A stretch of 64,000 bases of DNA from Branchipolynoe longqiensis (lineage: Eukaryota > Annelida > Polychaeta > Phyllodocida > Polynoidae): contig CM059203.1 of NCBI GenBank assembly GCA_030323885.1, positions 558,001 through 622,000 of the forward strand. Direction: 5' to 3'. The position numbers and the translations under genes are program-made. Of this stretch, positions 1 to 11,024 are shown piece by piece. The notes below the pieces were generated by a model. The model was given only the letters and a program-made list of their open reading frames with translations, was not told the DNA's origin and searched no databases. Within the stretch, counting starts at the first letter, position 1; the number at the start of each line of letters is the position of its first letter.

Positions 1-24
1 TGCACTAGGACCGCAGCATACATA

Positions 25-275
25 TATGAGCCTGTCTCAAAAGGTGATAACTCTTCTTTTTTTCTCTCCATTGTAACGATTAACACAAAAGAGCACAGAA
101 ACGGTTACACTGAAAACACAAGGACATTTGCTTCAAATCAATATGTATTCTATTGGGATTATGAAACACTATGTAAAAACCACATCAGTTTATCCATAAG
201 TAGATAGTATGTTGATCGTTATAATGGACAAAGTTTTGTCCCATATTGCTTAGTACCGTTTGAGACAGTCTCATA
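25..275. mobile_element. Mariner-like MITE with TA target duplication
   Basis: The ends are imperfect inverted repeats: 'TATGAGCCTGTCTCAAAA' on the left, and on the right the reverse complement reads 'TATGAGACTGTCTCAAAC'. Both ends abut TA (23-24 and 276-277), as expected of Tc1/mariner-type insertion. The interior is AT-rich with no ORF. Assignment to mariner is inferred from the TA site only. Confidence 0.5.
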
Positions 276-288
276 TACCTTAGTCACT

Positions 289-1572
289 ACAGATTGATTA
301 TTGATTGATTGGTGGTTGTTTTACGCCGTGTCGGCAGCATAGGCCATATTCACGGCAAGAAATGCCTGTTTTTTGTTCAAACCATCACTTTTACATGTAA
401 AAGCAGACAATCAATTATGTGCCAATAGACACTCATTAAATTAGAAAGCTCACAATCATATATTTGTGGTCAAGGGAATTCCCATAGAAAAAGAAAAGTT
501 TTATTAATAATTGATAGAATCTATTTAGTAAACTATATGAGGCGGTACAGTCCAGCTGCCCTCAAAAAGGCTAAAATGTTTTACCTTAGTAAAAAGGTCA
601 TGCATACTGTCTGCAGTGTAGAACTGTTGACGCAGGGCCAACAAATCAACGCAACTTAGTAAAATGTGTTTGAGTGTCAGTTCCCCCTTGAGCAGAAAAG
701 CATGTGTAAGCCACGAGTGGCCGATACGGCAGCGGCTAAGGACCACATGGTCCGGCCGACCTCCCGCATGAGTTTGTGGTGGCTTTCCCACAGATGGTTC
801 AATTTCTTTAAGTTTATTAATGTTTTGATCCCACTCATGTTGCCATTTGGATTTTATGTGGGTGGCTATTAGTGGTTTCAGATAAGAGTGAGGGATCAAA
901 CACGGTTCAAGATCACAATTCAGGGCCTTCTTCGCAGCCCGATCAGCTCGTTCGTTTCCTTGTATGCCGGCATGGCCAGGCACCCAGCACAGGTGGATGT
1001 CATACCCATCCGTTGTCAGTTGGTTCATTTTATAAATGACCGTTGCTAGAATAGGGTGATTCATTTTCAGTCCAGCAACAGCCAGGAGGCAAGAGAACGA
1101 ATCACTGTATATAACATAGTTAATGTGGTTGGATACCTCGATACACTCCAACGCGAGAAGGAGTGCTCGGGCTTCTGTAGTGAAAATCGAGCTCTGATCA
1201 GGTAAACATACACCAAATTTTTCCCGTCGGCAGACTGCCGCAGCAGCTACCTGGCTTTGGTCTTTTGAACCATCAGTATATATGGAGAGGTGGTCTGCAA
1301 ACTGGGCTTGAATCTCTGCATGCAGTCCTTGGTGCTCGAGTGGATGTGTCCCAGACTTCCTCAATTCCGTGAGTCGGAGGATAACCGATGGCTTTCTCAA
1401 CAACCACGGGGGATGTTCTGGGACTTTGGCATCCTCCAACACGTCCAAATCCACGCCCAAGGCCTCCAAATGAGGTTTCATTCGGAGCCTCAGTGGCCGG
1501 ATGTAATTTGGCCTGGCTTCATACCTGGATTCGTCATGTTGCTCTAATATACAATTGTGTGCAGGATTGATG
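289..1572 (-). mobile_element. 5'-truncated I-type non-LTR retrotransposon, copy 1
   Basis: This is the 3' part of a LINE on the minus strand: the end of ORF2, a 3' UTR of about 230 bp, and a tail of ATCA/TCAA repeats near 289. A second copy at 57453-58319 shares the same 3' UTR and coding end. The 5' side stops abruptly near 1572, next to a tRNA-like SINE head, which is typical of aborted target-primed reverse transcription. The RNase H domain plus a downstream Cys/His motif places it in the I group (I/Nimb-like). No clear target duplication could be assigned. Confidence 0.85.
525..1571 (-). pseudogene. ORF2 C-terminal fragment: RNase H of I-type LINE
   Basis: The frame is open from the truncation point to the stop. 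Residues just before the first methionine ('NPAHNC', 'PNYIRPLRLR') match the usual linker between reverse transcriptase and RNase H in I-group elements. From about residue 67 of the ATG-initiated part the RNase H core is complete: 'IYTDGSK' (Asp), 'TTEARALLLALE' (Glu), 'IYSDSFSCLLAV' (Asp) and 'GNERADRAA' (Asp), preceded by 'WVPGHAG'. This domain degrades RNA of the RNA-DNA hybrid during retrotransposition. The C-terminal Cys/His finger is damaged: relative to the copy near 57.9 kb, 33 bp are missing in frame, removing the first two cysteines. Reverse transcriptase and endonuclease are absent, so the copy is dead on its own. Confidence 0.8.
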
Positions 1573-1576
1573 TAAT

Positions 1577-1690
1577 GGGCGGGATGGTCGAATGAGTGGA
1601 GCGGATCACCTGCCTTCCCAGGGGCAGGTCGTGGGTTCGAACTCAGGCAGAGCCAATCTAGTGAGTAAAGATTGTAATACCTAACTTGTA
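1577..1690 (+). mobile_element. tRNA-like SINE head fragment
   Basis: 'GGGATGGTCGAATGAGTGGA' resembles the A box of SINE1 head b, and 'GTGGGTTCGAACTCAGG' resembles a B box. The usual SINE1 body does not follow. It is either a related SINE or a truncated one. It abuts the LINE end at 1572. Confidence 0.45.
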
Positions 1691-1786
1691 AGTACTAGAA
1701 TAGACCAATGAGCAGGACCCGTCTCATATATTGTTATGTAATAATTAGATCTATGTGTTTTATATATCCGGACACAGCGCCGCAAT

Positions 1787-1950
1787 TGTACATCTGTACG
1801 TCTGTACATATGTACATCTGTACATCTGTACATTTGTACATTGGTACATCTGTACATTTGTACATCTGTATATTGTACCTCTGTACGTCTGTTCATCTGT
1901 ACATCCATACATCTGTACATCTGTACATCAGTACATCAGTACATCTGTGT
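1787..1950. repeat. Minisatellite, 10-bp unit GTACATCTGT
   Basis: Direct reading shows about 16 variants of 'GTACATCTGT'. Open frames on both strands here (Val-His-Leu-Tyr type) are produced by the repeat and are not genes. Confidence 0.9.
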
Positions 1951-2313
1951 AAAGGCATTGCAGCAAGGTGTATTTAGTACTGTAGGGTTCTAGTACTTCT
2001 ACATGTTACTTTGTTAGAACCACGAGTATGTTCTGTAGTCTCTGGAGTGTTCGGAGCAGGTGCAAACTCTTGTTTCACCGCCAAGGACCTAGTTCTGGTG
2101 CATTCCTACTTCCAGGTTTGTTCTACTTCCGGTGTCGGACACTGGGGTCAAACCCACTCGTGACCCCCTGCCCTTAGGCTCCCAGACTGATTGCGTCGTG
2201 GTGCAGCATCATGCAGCATATCGTTACAAGGTGCTTTGTCAACCGGTGTCAGGCATTTGGAAACGGCATGCTGCTCACTATGTGGTGAAACAATTGTAAG
2301 GGACAAGTGCAGC
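1951..2313. other. No recognisable feature
   Basis: Moderately complex sequence with no repeat, tRNA-like box or coding similarity that I recognise. Confidence 0.5.
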
Positions 2314-2315
2314 TA

Positions 2316-2479
2316 CAGTAAAACCTCTCTAACCGACCACCTCCACAAATCGACAACTCCCCTTTATCGATGGCTTTATTTGGGTCCCAACAATACCGTT
2401 GTAAACATATTCAACTCCCTAAACCGACCACCTCCCTAAATGGACCACCATGGTCGGTCGGTTTAAAGAGGTTTTACTG
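2316..2479. mobile_element. pogo-like MITE with TA target duplication
   Basis: The ends are 'CAGTAAAACCTCTCTAA' and the inverse 'TTTAAAGAGGTTTTACTG', flanked by TA at 2314-2315 and 2480-2481. The interior also pairs ('ACCGACCACCTCC' against 'GGTCGGTCGG'), giving a 164-bp fold-back. CAGT-type ends with TA duplication fit pogo/Tigger-derived MITEs. A degraded relative lies at 56407-56550. Confidence 0.75.
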
Positions 2480-2579
2480 TATTGATTGGAAATCGAGGAG
2501 CAAATCACAAATCTAGATGAGTGTTTCCGTTAGGAATTTGGTATCCTTTCATTGGACTGTGTGACAGTAGTGAATGAGG

Positions 2580-3245
2580 AGTGTTTGAGTGCAATGCTTT
2601 ACAGTGCAATGCTTTAGAGTGCAATGCTTTAGACTGCATTGCTTTACAGTGCAATTCTTTAGAGTGCAATGCTTTACAGTGCAATGTTTTACAGTGTAAT
2701 GCTTTACAGTGCAATGCGGTAGAGTGTGATGCTTTAGAGTGGAATGCTTTACAGTACAATGCTCTACAGTGCAATGCTTTAGAGTGCGATGCTCTACAGT
2801 ACAATGCTTTACAGTACAATGCTTTAGATTGCAATTCTTTAGAGTGCGATGCTTTACAGTGCAATGTTTTACAGTGTAATGCTTTAGAGTGCAATGCTTT
2901 ACAGTGTAATACTTTACAGTGAAATGCTTTACAGTGCGATGCTTTACAGTGCAATGCTCTAGAGTGCAATGCTTTAGAGTGCAATGCTTTACAGTGCAGT
3001 GCTTTACAGTGCAATGCTTTACAGTGCAATGCTTTACAGTGCAATGCTTTAGATTGCAATGCTTTACAGTGCAATGTTTACAGCGAGATGCTTTAGAGTG
3101 TGATGCTTTACAGTGCGATGCTTTAGACTGCAATGCTTTACAGTGCAATGTTTTAGAGTGCGATGCTTTATAGTCCAATGCTTTACAGAGCAATGCTTTA
3201 CAGTTCAAATCTTTAGAGTGCAATGCTTTAGAGTGTAATGCTTTA
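2580..3245. repeat. Minisatellite, 15-bp unit ATGCTTTACAGTGCA
   Basis: About 44 units alternate 'GCTTTACAGTGCAAT' and 'GCTTTAGAGTGCAAT'. The period is a multiple of three, so long open frames (Ala-Leu-Gln-Cys-Asn repeats; Lys-His-Cys-Thr-Val on the minus strand) arise without selection. Confidence 0.95.
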
Positions 3246-3600
3246 TAGTGTGGGTATTTAGATGGTTTTCAAGTTTGAACGAAAACCTGGCAGATTGACA
3301 AAGATGGCCTTCCTGCAGATTGGATATTTCTTCGAAGATTGGACGTTGTGATTTGGGATGGCGGGCAGCAATATGTAGAACAAAGCGGTGTGCCCGACTG
3401 TGCACTTGTGTAAAGCTTGTTATGAATATTTGAGGCAGGTAAATGCTGACTGGCGCCTAATGGCCGCCACACTAATGGGGCACCATGATGGCGGCCGGCT
3501 TTTAATGCTAAAGCTCACCAGACACCTGCCACAGTTTGCGAGTGTTCGCTCAACACCGTTAAGCCATTGATGTCACCCAGATTTATCAATCTTTATAGGA
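3246..3600. other. No recognisable feature
   Basis: Unique-looking sequence between two arrays. Short ORFs in it show no motif. Confidence 0.5.
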
Positions 3601-3956
3601 TGGCTTTGTTCCATGGTGTTGTACCCTTGTACCATAGTTATTTTAAAACCATGGCATTGTTTTTAACCATGGCATAGTTTTATACCATGGTTTTATATCA
3701 TGGTTTATATCAGTTTTTGTACCATGGCTTTTGCAGCACGATTTTGCACCATGGTAGTGTACCATGGATTTGTTCCATTGATTTGTACCATGGTTTTGTA
3801 CCATGGGTATGTACCATGGTGTTGTATCATGGCATTGCACCATGGTATTGCATTATCATTCTGTGTCATAGTTGTGTACTGTGATTTTGTACCATGGGTG
3901 TGTATCATGGGTGTGTACCATGGTTTTACACCATGGTTTTTTATCATGGTTTTATA
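3601..3956. repeat. Degenerate array of TTGTACCATGG
   Basis: Variants of 'TTTTGTACCATGGT' with a period of about 11-14 bp. The unit contains the near-palindrome 'ACCATGGT'. The array abuts the 3' end of the histone H4 pseudogene. Confidence 0.9.
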
Positions 3957-4264
3957 CCACCACTATACCGTATGGATACAGCGTTGACATTCCACAGTGT
4001 AGACTACATCCATGGCGGTGATAGTCTTCATCTGCGCATGCGTGGTGTACCTGACGGTATCACGATTGACATTTGCAAAGAAAATCTTCAGGATACGATG
4101 AGTTTCCTCATAGATGAGGGCAGAGATAGGCTTCACAGCTGCACGGCAGGCCAGACGACGTATGGCTGGTTGGTGATGCCCTCAATTTTATCATGTAGAA
4201 CATTCCCGTGGTTCTTTGCACAACCCTCTCCAAGGCCCTTTCCTCCCCTTTCAGGTCCAGACAA
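3957..4264 (-). pseudogene. Histone H4 pseudogene
   Basis: Read on the minus strand, the fragment aligns along almost the whole 103-residue histone H4. The N-terminal part gives 'GGKGLGEGCAKNHGNVLHDK' and 'GITN', matching the H4 tail and start of the fold. After a one-base loss in the Lys-Pro codon region the next frame gives '[20 protein letters not shown]', '[20 protein letters not shown]' and '[13 protein letters not shown]', covering helices 1-3. The start codon is TTG instead of ATG (4262-4264). The C-terminal Leu-Tyr-Gly-Phe-Gly-Gly end is scrambled by small indels and ends in a premature TAG at 3963-3965. H4 packages DNA in the nucleosome, but this copy cannot encode it. H4 genes lack introns, so a retrocopy and a dispersed orphan duplicate cannot be told apart here. 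No poly-A or other histone gene is visible nearby. Confidence 0.9.
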
Positions 4265-4317
4265 GACGGTCGTCGCTAAGAAGAATGTATGATCTAGAAG
4301 AGACAGCTCGGTAATAA

Positions 4318-4390
4318 TAGTGTAGAAACTACCCACTCGTCGTGGTCACCAGTTTGTAGAAACTACCCACTCGCTGTGGTCATCAGTTTG
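4318..4390. repeat. Tandem duplication, about 35 bp
   Basis: 'TGTAGAAACTACCCACTCG' occurs twice, each followed by 'TGTGGTCA(T/C)CAGTTTG' or a close variant. Confidence 0.8.
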
Positions 4391-4398
4391 GTTTTCCA

Positions 4399-4495
4399 GC
4401 TTAATAAGTGCACCAGTACCTAAGTTGAGTATGTAGGTTCAAATCTAGATCAGTGTTTTGCTTTTGAAAATTTGATGCTTTTATGGGACTGCAAC
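4399..4495 (-). mobile_element. MITE M1 fragment (arm A end)
   Basis: 'GAAAATTTGATGCTTTTATG' followed by 'GGACTGCAACTTTA' matches the arm-A end of M1 seen at 28940-28979. The other arm is missing. Confidence 0.65.
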
Positions 4496-4919
4496 TTTAC
4501 CTCTGTGAGTGCGGAGACGGCTCAGTGGGGTGCAGGCTCTAATGCCCGCGCCGTGCGTTAGTTATGCTGCGCTGATCTGCGCCTCCTCGTAGCCATGTGA
4601 ACTCACCGCGGTTTGGGCTTCACACGTACACGAATGCCCTCTTAACACCACACAGCCCACAGCCCGCGCTGAGATGCCTCAACATCACTTTTACAATAAC
4701 TAGTAAATGGAGACTGTATCATTTGGTTCCCATTAGGTGTGTGTTTTGTTTGTGCGCCCGGCTCTGTGGTCGTGTTCTGGCGTTGAGTGCGGTCCGCCCC
4801 CCGCGCCGGTTATATGTAGTGGCGTGCACGTGACCGCTGCCTGAGACCGTGCCACCCCAGGGAAGCCTCAACACGCCACCCGTGAGTACCGTGCCTGCCT
4901 CTGACACGGCGGACTCATA
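4496..4919. other. GC-rich spacer, no confident gene
   Basis: The minus strand has an open frame that runs into the neighbouring array (includes 'YESAVSEAGTVLTGGVLRLP'). A plus-strand 'CACCCGTGAGTACC' resembles a splice donor near 4880. Neither is enough to call a gene. Confidence 0.35.
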
Positions 4920-5720
4920 CCGGCTACTCGGAGGCCACACATAGGCCACACACATGCCATAGAGGGGGCCATACACAGGCAACAAAGGGGGCCACTCACA
5001 GGCCACACATATGCCATAGAGGGGCCACACAGGCGCCACCGAGAGGCCACACACAGGCCACACACATGCCATACAGGGGCCACACAGAGGCCACACATGG
5101 GCTACACATAGGCCACAGAAGGCCACACACAGGACACGCACAGGCCACACACAGGCAACACACCAGACACACACAGGCCACACATAGGTCACACAGAGGC
5201 CACACACATGTCACACATAGGCAACACACAGCCAACACACGGGACACACATGTCACACATAGGCCACACACAGATCACAAACAGAACACAGACAGGCCAC
5301 ACACAGGTCACACATAGGCCACACACAGACCACACACATGCCACACACAGGTCACACAGATGCCACACACATGTCACACATAGGCCACACACAGATCACA
5401 AACAGAACACAAACAGACCACACACAGGCCACACACAGGTCAACCACAGGCCACACATATGCCACACACATGTCACACATAGGGCACACACAGATCACAA
5501 ACAGAACACACACAGGCCACACACAGGTCACACATAGACCACACACATATCACAAACAGAACACAAACAGAACACACACAGGCCAACCACAGTTCACACA
5601 CAGGCCACACACAGATCACAAACAGGGACACACACAGGACACAGATAGGCCATGCACACGCCAACCACAGTTCACACACAGATCACAAACAGGGATACAC
5701 ACAGGACACAGATAGGCCAT
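4920..5720. repeat. Degenerate CCACACACAGG array
   Basis: Short CA-rich units ('GGCCACACACAGGTCACACA') drift in phase. Frames giving Cys-Val-Trp-Pro or Thr-Gly-His-Thr strings are by-products. Confidence 0.9.
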
Positions 5721-5733
5721 GCACAGGACTCAC

Positions 5734-5788
5734 GCTGGTGGCTCCACAAGCCCTCAATATCGCCTCTCAGTGCGGGTATTGCAGCGCA
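5734..5788 (-). other. Candidate cryptic exon (minus strand)
   Basis: On the minus strand 'CCAACTCTGCAG' is a plausible acceptor and 'CACCAGC' is followed by the strong donor GTGAGT. The 55-bp interval is open in the frame reading 'CAAIPALRGDIEGLWSHQ'. Protein not recognised. Could be chance. Confidence 0.25.
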
Positions 5789-5883
5789 CTGCAGAGTTGG
5801 CCGGGAGGCAGACCTTAGCCCGGGGAGGGTGCAGACTGGGCAGAGAGTGCGGCACATCCAGGCACCGGACGACAGTCGATGCT

Positions 5884-7715
5884 GTTAGAGCTGGTTCACA
5901 CCGCGTCCACCCGTATTACCCATGGGACACACTCAGAACAATGCCCGCCACACACCCACCCACAGTTAGGGCTGGTTCACACCGCTTCCACCCGTATTAC
6001 CCATGGGACACACTCAGAACAATGCCCGCCACACACCCACCCACAGTTAGAGCTGGTTCACACCGCGTCCAGCCTTATTACCCATGGGACACACTCAGAA
6101 CAATGCCCGCCACACACCCACCCACAGTTAGAGCTGGTTCACACCGCGTCCAGCCTTATTACCCATGGGACACACTCAGAACAATGCCCGCCACACACCC
6201 ACCCACAGTTAGAGCTGGTTCACACCGCGTCCAGCCTTATTACCCATGGGACACACTCAGAACAATGCCCGCCACACACCCACCCACAGTTAGGGCTGGT
6301 TCACACCACGTCTAGACTTATTACCCATTGGGCACACTCAGAACAATGCCCGCCATACCCCACCCACAGTTAGGGCTGGTTCACACCGCTTCCAGCCTTA
6401 TTACCCATGGGACACACTCAGAACAATGCCCGCAATACACCCACCCACAGTTAGGACTGGTTCACACCACGTCTAGACTTATTACCCATGGGACACACTC
6501 AGAACAATGCCCGCCACACACCCACCCACAGTTAGGGCTGGTTCACACCACGTCTAGACTTATTACCCATTGGGCACACTCAGAACAATGCCTGCCATAC
6601 CCCACCCACAGTTAGGGCTGGTTCACATCGCGTCCAGCCTTATTACCCATGGGACACACTCAGAACAATGCCCGCAATACACCCACCCACAGTTAGGACT
6701 GGTTCACACCATGTCCAGACTTATTACCCATGGGGCACACTCAGAACAATGCCTGCCACACACCCACCCACAGTTAGAGCTGGTTCACACCACGTCCAGA
6801 CTTATTACCCATGGGACACACTCAGAACAATGCCCGCAATACACCCTCCCACAGTTAGGGCTGGTTCACACCGCATCCAGACTTATTACCCATGGGGCAC
6901 ACTCAGAACAATGCCTGCCATACACCCACCGACATTTAGAGCTGGTTCACACCACGTCCAGACTTATTACCCATGGGACACACTCAGAACAATGCCCGCA
7001 ATACACCCACCCACAGTTAGGGCTGGTTCACACCGCATCCAGACTTATTACCCATGGGGCACACTCAGAACAATACCTGCCATACACCCACCGCCATTTA
7101 GAGCTGGTTCACACCGCATCCAACTTTATTACCCATGGGACACACTCAGAACAATGCCTGCCATACACCCACCCACAGTTAGGGCTGATTCACACCACAT
7201 ACAGGCTTATTACCCATGGGACACACTCAGAACAATACCTGCCATACACCCACCCACAGTTAGAGCTGGTTCACACCGCGTCCAGCTTTATTACCCATGG
7301 GGCACACTCAGAACAATGCCCGCCACACACCCACCCACAGTTAGGGCTGGTTCACACGTGTCTAGACTTATTACCCATGGGGCACTCTCAGAACAATGCT
7401 CACCATACACCCACCCACATTTCGAGCTGGTTCACACCGCATCCAGACTTATTACCCATGGGACACACTCAGAACAATGCCTGCCATACACCCACCGACA
7501 TTTAGAGCTGGTTCACACCGCGTCCAACTTTATTACCCATGGGACACACTCAGAACAATGCCCGCCATACACCCACCCACACTTAGGGCTGTTTCACACC
7601 GTGTCCAGACTTATTACCCATGGGGCACACTCAGAACAATGCCTGCCATACACCCACAGTTAGAGCTGGTTCACACCGCGTCCAGCTTTATTACCCATGG
7701 GGCACACTCACAGTT
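5884..7715. repeat. 81-bp satellite, about 22 copies
   Basis: Unit starts 'GTTAGAGCTGGTTCACACCG' and includes 'TATTACCCATGGGACACACT' and 'CAGAACAATGCCCGCCACAC'. Spacing measured at 5884, 5965 and 6046 is exactly 81 bp. Eighty-one is 27 codons, so several frames remain open over 300 codons. Variants ('GGGGCACACTC' against 'GGGACACACTC') are interspersed, suggesting local homogenisation. Confidence 0.95.
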
Positions 7716-8470
7716 CGATGTGACACCCTTAAGCTAAGATTCCATACATGCGGTATGTGAATGTGAATGCGACAAAAAGTGGAAAAGCATGTAAATGGAC
7801 GGTGATGCTTCCATATGTCCTGGTTGCGAATGAGAAAAATTCCATCAAACTTCGAAGTATAATTGAAGTGTTCAGGCGCAAAACCACGTAAACGCCAATC
7901 CAAAAATGTAGTTTAAATAACAATATTTCACCTGAAAATAATTTTAATTCTCACTAATTCCACTTTTCATATGATGATATGGTTATGGAACAATGAACAA
8001 AAGAGAAGGAATTTAACAAAATTATCTTTTTGAGGGTTTGATTCCAATGTTTATCTCCATTTTTGGATCGGTGTTTACGTTGTTTTTCTCCTGTACTCTT
8101 TAATTGAAAAAGGGAATAATGTTGCTGTCACATCTGTGAACTCCCGATCCCCGGCAGCGTTTATAATGGCGCCACTACATGTAGTGTTGATCCTTACCCG
8201 AAGACGTGCTGGTCAATAAATTCCAGTAAAGGAAGAGTGACAGACTTGATTGAATCCGATAAGATTAGTGCCGACTCCGAGATAGGGCGCCCAGGGTCCT
8301 GCCCTGCTTGTCCCGGCTAATCAGTAAGTGTGTGCACACGTCTTGAAGCCCTTACCTAAGGGCTCACTTCTCGGACGTGACCAATTACTTCAGTCACACA
8401 TCCTCCTTCATCTGGTAGTAAGGCCTGAAACCGAGCAGTTGCAGTTGCTATGCAATAATATTCCATATAG
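7716..8470. other. AT-rich spacer with diverged inverted repeat
   Basis: About 30 bp at 7879-7908 ('CGTAAACGCCAATCCAAAAA') pairs imperfectly with 8059-8092, with about 150 bp between. This may be an old fold-back element. Nothing else recognised. Confidence 0.4.
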
Positions 8471-8500
8471 GACGCGACCCGGTGGCCGAATCGGTAGCAA
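8471..8500 (+). mobile_element. SINE1 head a fragment
   Basis: 'CGGTGGCCGAATCGGTAG' is the A-box part of SINE1 head a. The sequence leaves the family just after it. Confidence 0.5.
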
Positions 8501-8576
8501 AAAAGTAAAGTTTGTTTTATTTAGCGACGACTCTAGAGTGCATTGATTTTTATCATCAGCTATTGGACATCAAATA

Positions 8577-8818
8577 TATAGTCATTCTGAGATATTTCTT
8601 TGGAGGAAACCGAGTGCCGCCACATAGGCTACTCTTTCCGATAAGCAGCGAGGGGCTTTAACATGCACTTTCACACAGACAGGGCAGTACATATCACAGC
8701 CTTTGATGAACCAGTTGTAGACCACTGGTTGGAACGGAGTAGCCCAAACTGCAAATATATCCACTGAGCAGGATCGATTGGTGGACACTCTACCGCCTAA
8801 GCTATGTCTCGCTCCGTT
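8577..8818 (-). mobile_element. tRNA-derived SINE, separate family
   Basis: On the minus strand a tRNA-like head ('GACATAGCTTAGGCGGTAGA' as A box) is followed by a body with 'TCATCAAAGGC', 'CCCTGTCTGTGTGAAAGT', 'GTTAAAGC' and 'TCGGAAAGAGTAGCC'. I recall similar sequence as a common SINE body in marine invertebrates. Parts of this body align with the SINE2 body. Confidence 0.65.
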
Positions 8819-8859
8819 GAATCAGTAGTGAATCTGTATCACATAATTCATTTACCGCA

Positions 8860-9740
8860 GCCTGACTGAACCCGCCCAGTCAGCCTGACTGAACCCACGC
8901 AGTTAACCAACCTAGTACTACCGCAGCCTGATAGTGAAGCCACCCAGTCAGCCAACCTGGTACTACCACAGCCTGACTGAACCCACACAGTCAGCCAACC
9001 TGGTACTCCCACAGCCTGACTGAACCCACACAGTCAGCCAACCTGGTACTCCCACAGCCTGACTGAACCCACACAGTCAGCCAACCTGGTACTCCCACAG
9101 CCTGACTAAATCCACAGTCAGCCAACCTGGTACTCCCACAGCCTGACTGAAGACACACAGTCAGCCAACCTGGTACTGCCGCATCCTGACTGAATCAACA
9201 CAGTCAGCCAACCTGGTACTCCCACAGCCTGACTGAACCCACACAGTCAGCCAACCTGGTACTCCCGCAGTCTGACTGAACCCACACAGTCAGCCAACCT
9301 GGTACTCCCACAGCCTGACTGAACCCACAGTCAGCCAACCTGGTACTCCCGGAGCCTGACTGAACCCACCCAATCAGCCAACATGGTACTACCATCACCT
9401 GACTGAACCCACACAGTCAGCCAACCTGGTACTGCCACAGCCTGACTGAACCCACACAGTCAGCCAACCTGGTACTCCCGCAGCCTGACTGAACCCACAC
9501 AGTCAACCAACCTGGTACTACCACCACCTGACTGAACACACACAGTCATCCAACCTGGTACTACCACCACCTGACTGAATCCACACAGTCAGCCAACCTG
9601 GTACTCCCACAGCCTGACTGAACCCACACAGTCAGCCAACCTGGTACTCCCGCAGCCTGATAGTGAACCCACACAGTCAACCAACCTGGTACACACGCAG
9701 CCTGACTGAATCCACACAGTCAGCCAACCTGGTACTACCC
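8860..9740. repeat. 43-bp satellite with a hairpin in each unit
   Basis: Unit 'CCTGACTGAACCCACACAGT' then 'CAGCCAACCTGGTACTCCCA' then 'CAG'; starts at 8972 and 9015 give 43 bp; about 20 copies. Each unit has a perfect 7-bp inverted repeat CTGACTG/CAGTCAG around an 8-base loop AACCCACA. Confidence 0.95.
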
Positions 9741-9959
9741 TAGTGTGAGTGCGACCTGCGCATGTTGACTCGGTGCTGGTACCTGGTGGATCCAGGTGCC
9801 ACACTAAGCGCAGCCAGACCTGATAAGGAACGCGGCCTTGTTTGCTTTACCAATAAAACCCGACATGGCGGCTGCCCGGCAAGGGGCGGTCACGTGACCG
9901 CAGCGGGCAGCACCTGGCGGGCAACCAGCGCCTGGCCGGGCAACCAGCGCCACGGTCAC

Positions 9960-10465
9960 CAGGGTACCGGGCTGGTACTATAATGGTACCAGCACGGTAC
10001 CAGCATGGCACTGCCACGGTATCAGCGTGGTAGTACCGTGGTACAAGCAGGGTGGTACATCACAGTGGTGTCATCATGGCACCACTATAATGGTACAGCT
10101 AGCGAATAACAATGGTACCACAGTGATCACCATGACACCACCATGAATCCATAGTGTTACCACCATGACACCACCATGGCATCATCATACCACCATGGTG
10201 ATCATCATTGTCCATCATGCCACCATCATACTACCATCATGATATCAATCACCATGGTAATCTTCATGGTATCATCATGGTACCGTCATGATATCACCAT
10301 GGTATCACCATGGTATCACCATGGTATCACCATGGTACCATCATGATACCATCATGGTACCATCATGGTACCATCATGGTACCATCATGGTACCATCAGG
10401 GTGATAATCATGGTACCATCGCGGTACCAGCAGGTGCCATCATGGTACCATAATGTACCACCTGG
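9960..10465. repeat. Degenerate TACCATCATGG array
   Basis: Variants of 'GGTACCATCATGGTACCATC', cleanest at 10320-10400. Bases 9741-9959 before it form a GC-rich spacer with no call. Confidence 0.9.
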
Positions 10466-10469
10466 CTGG

Positions 10470-10520
10470 TCATCTATGCTAGGACGTAACACAACAACAA
10501 ACAAACAAACAAATCATCTG
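10470..10520 (+). mobile_element. SINE1 tail fragment
   Basis: 'ATGCTAGGACGTAACACAAC' followed by AACA/AAAC repeats equals the SINE1 3' end. The body is absent, as expected of extreme 5' truncation. Confidence 0.7.
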
Positions 10521-11024
10521 TACCACGTGGTATGGTTGTGCCTTTACCCACACAAGACACCTTGCCGTTACACACCCGCTACTGCGATATAGGGCTGCCT
10601 TCTGCCAGGTTGAATGGCACTAGTGCCACATGAAGTTATTTGAATAGAGCTCCAAAACAATTGGAAAAATACTTGTAGTACATCCGTGCAGTAAAAGCAC
10701 AACGCGATATATTGCACTTGCCTGTAGGTGGAGTCGTTACATGTATGTGATATATAGTGAGTATAATTGCTACACCTGCATAAATCTTCGGCGGGATGTA
10801 TTACTACTTTAACTGATTTTCTATTTTATTTGATTGTACTTTATTATTAACCCAATGGGCGCCCTGACAGGCCTTCTCACCCATATGATGCGGGTCTATA
10901 AGGTTATGGTGGCACCACCACCGGCATTTTGCGGTACTTGCGCTTCGCCACCAGCTAAAGCACTTGGCTCGAAAAGTGATTCAATCGATCGCAGAAAATA
11001 ACTGATTTCTTGAAATTACGGAAT
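10521..11024. other. No recognisable feature
   Basis: Unique-looking sequence with an AT-rich middle. No coding or RNA feature supported. Confidence 0.5.

Noticed and set aside
2505..3223. Long Cys/His/Lys repeat ORFs on both strands
   Set aside because: Produced by a 15-bp array with a period divisible by three; no start context or conserved domain.
5719..7663. ORFs up to 331 codons
   Set aside because: The 81-bp satellite keeps frames open; several overlapping frames are equally long.
8860..9740. CRISPR-like repeat array
   Set aside because: Contiguous 43-bp units without unique spacers in an animal genome.
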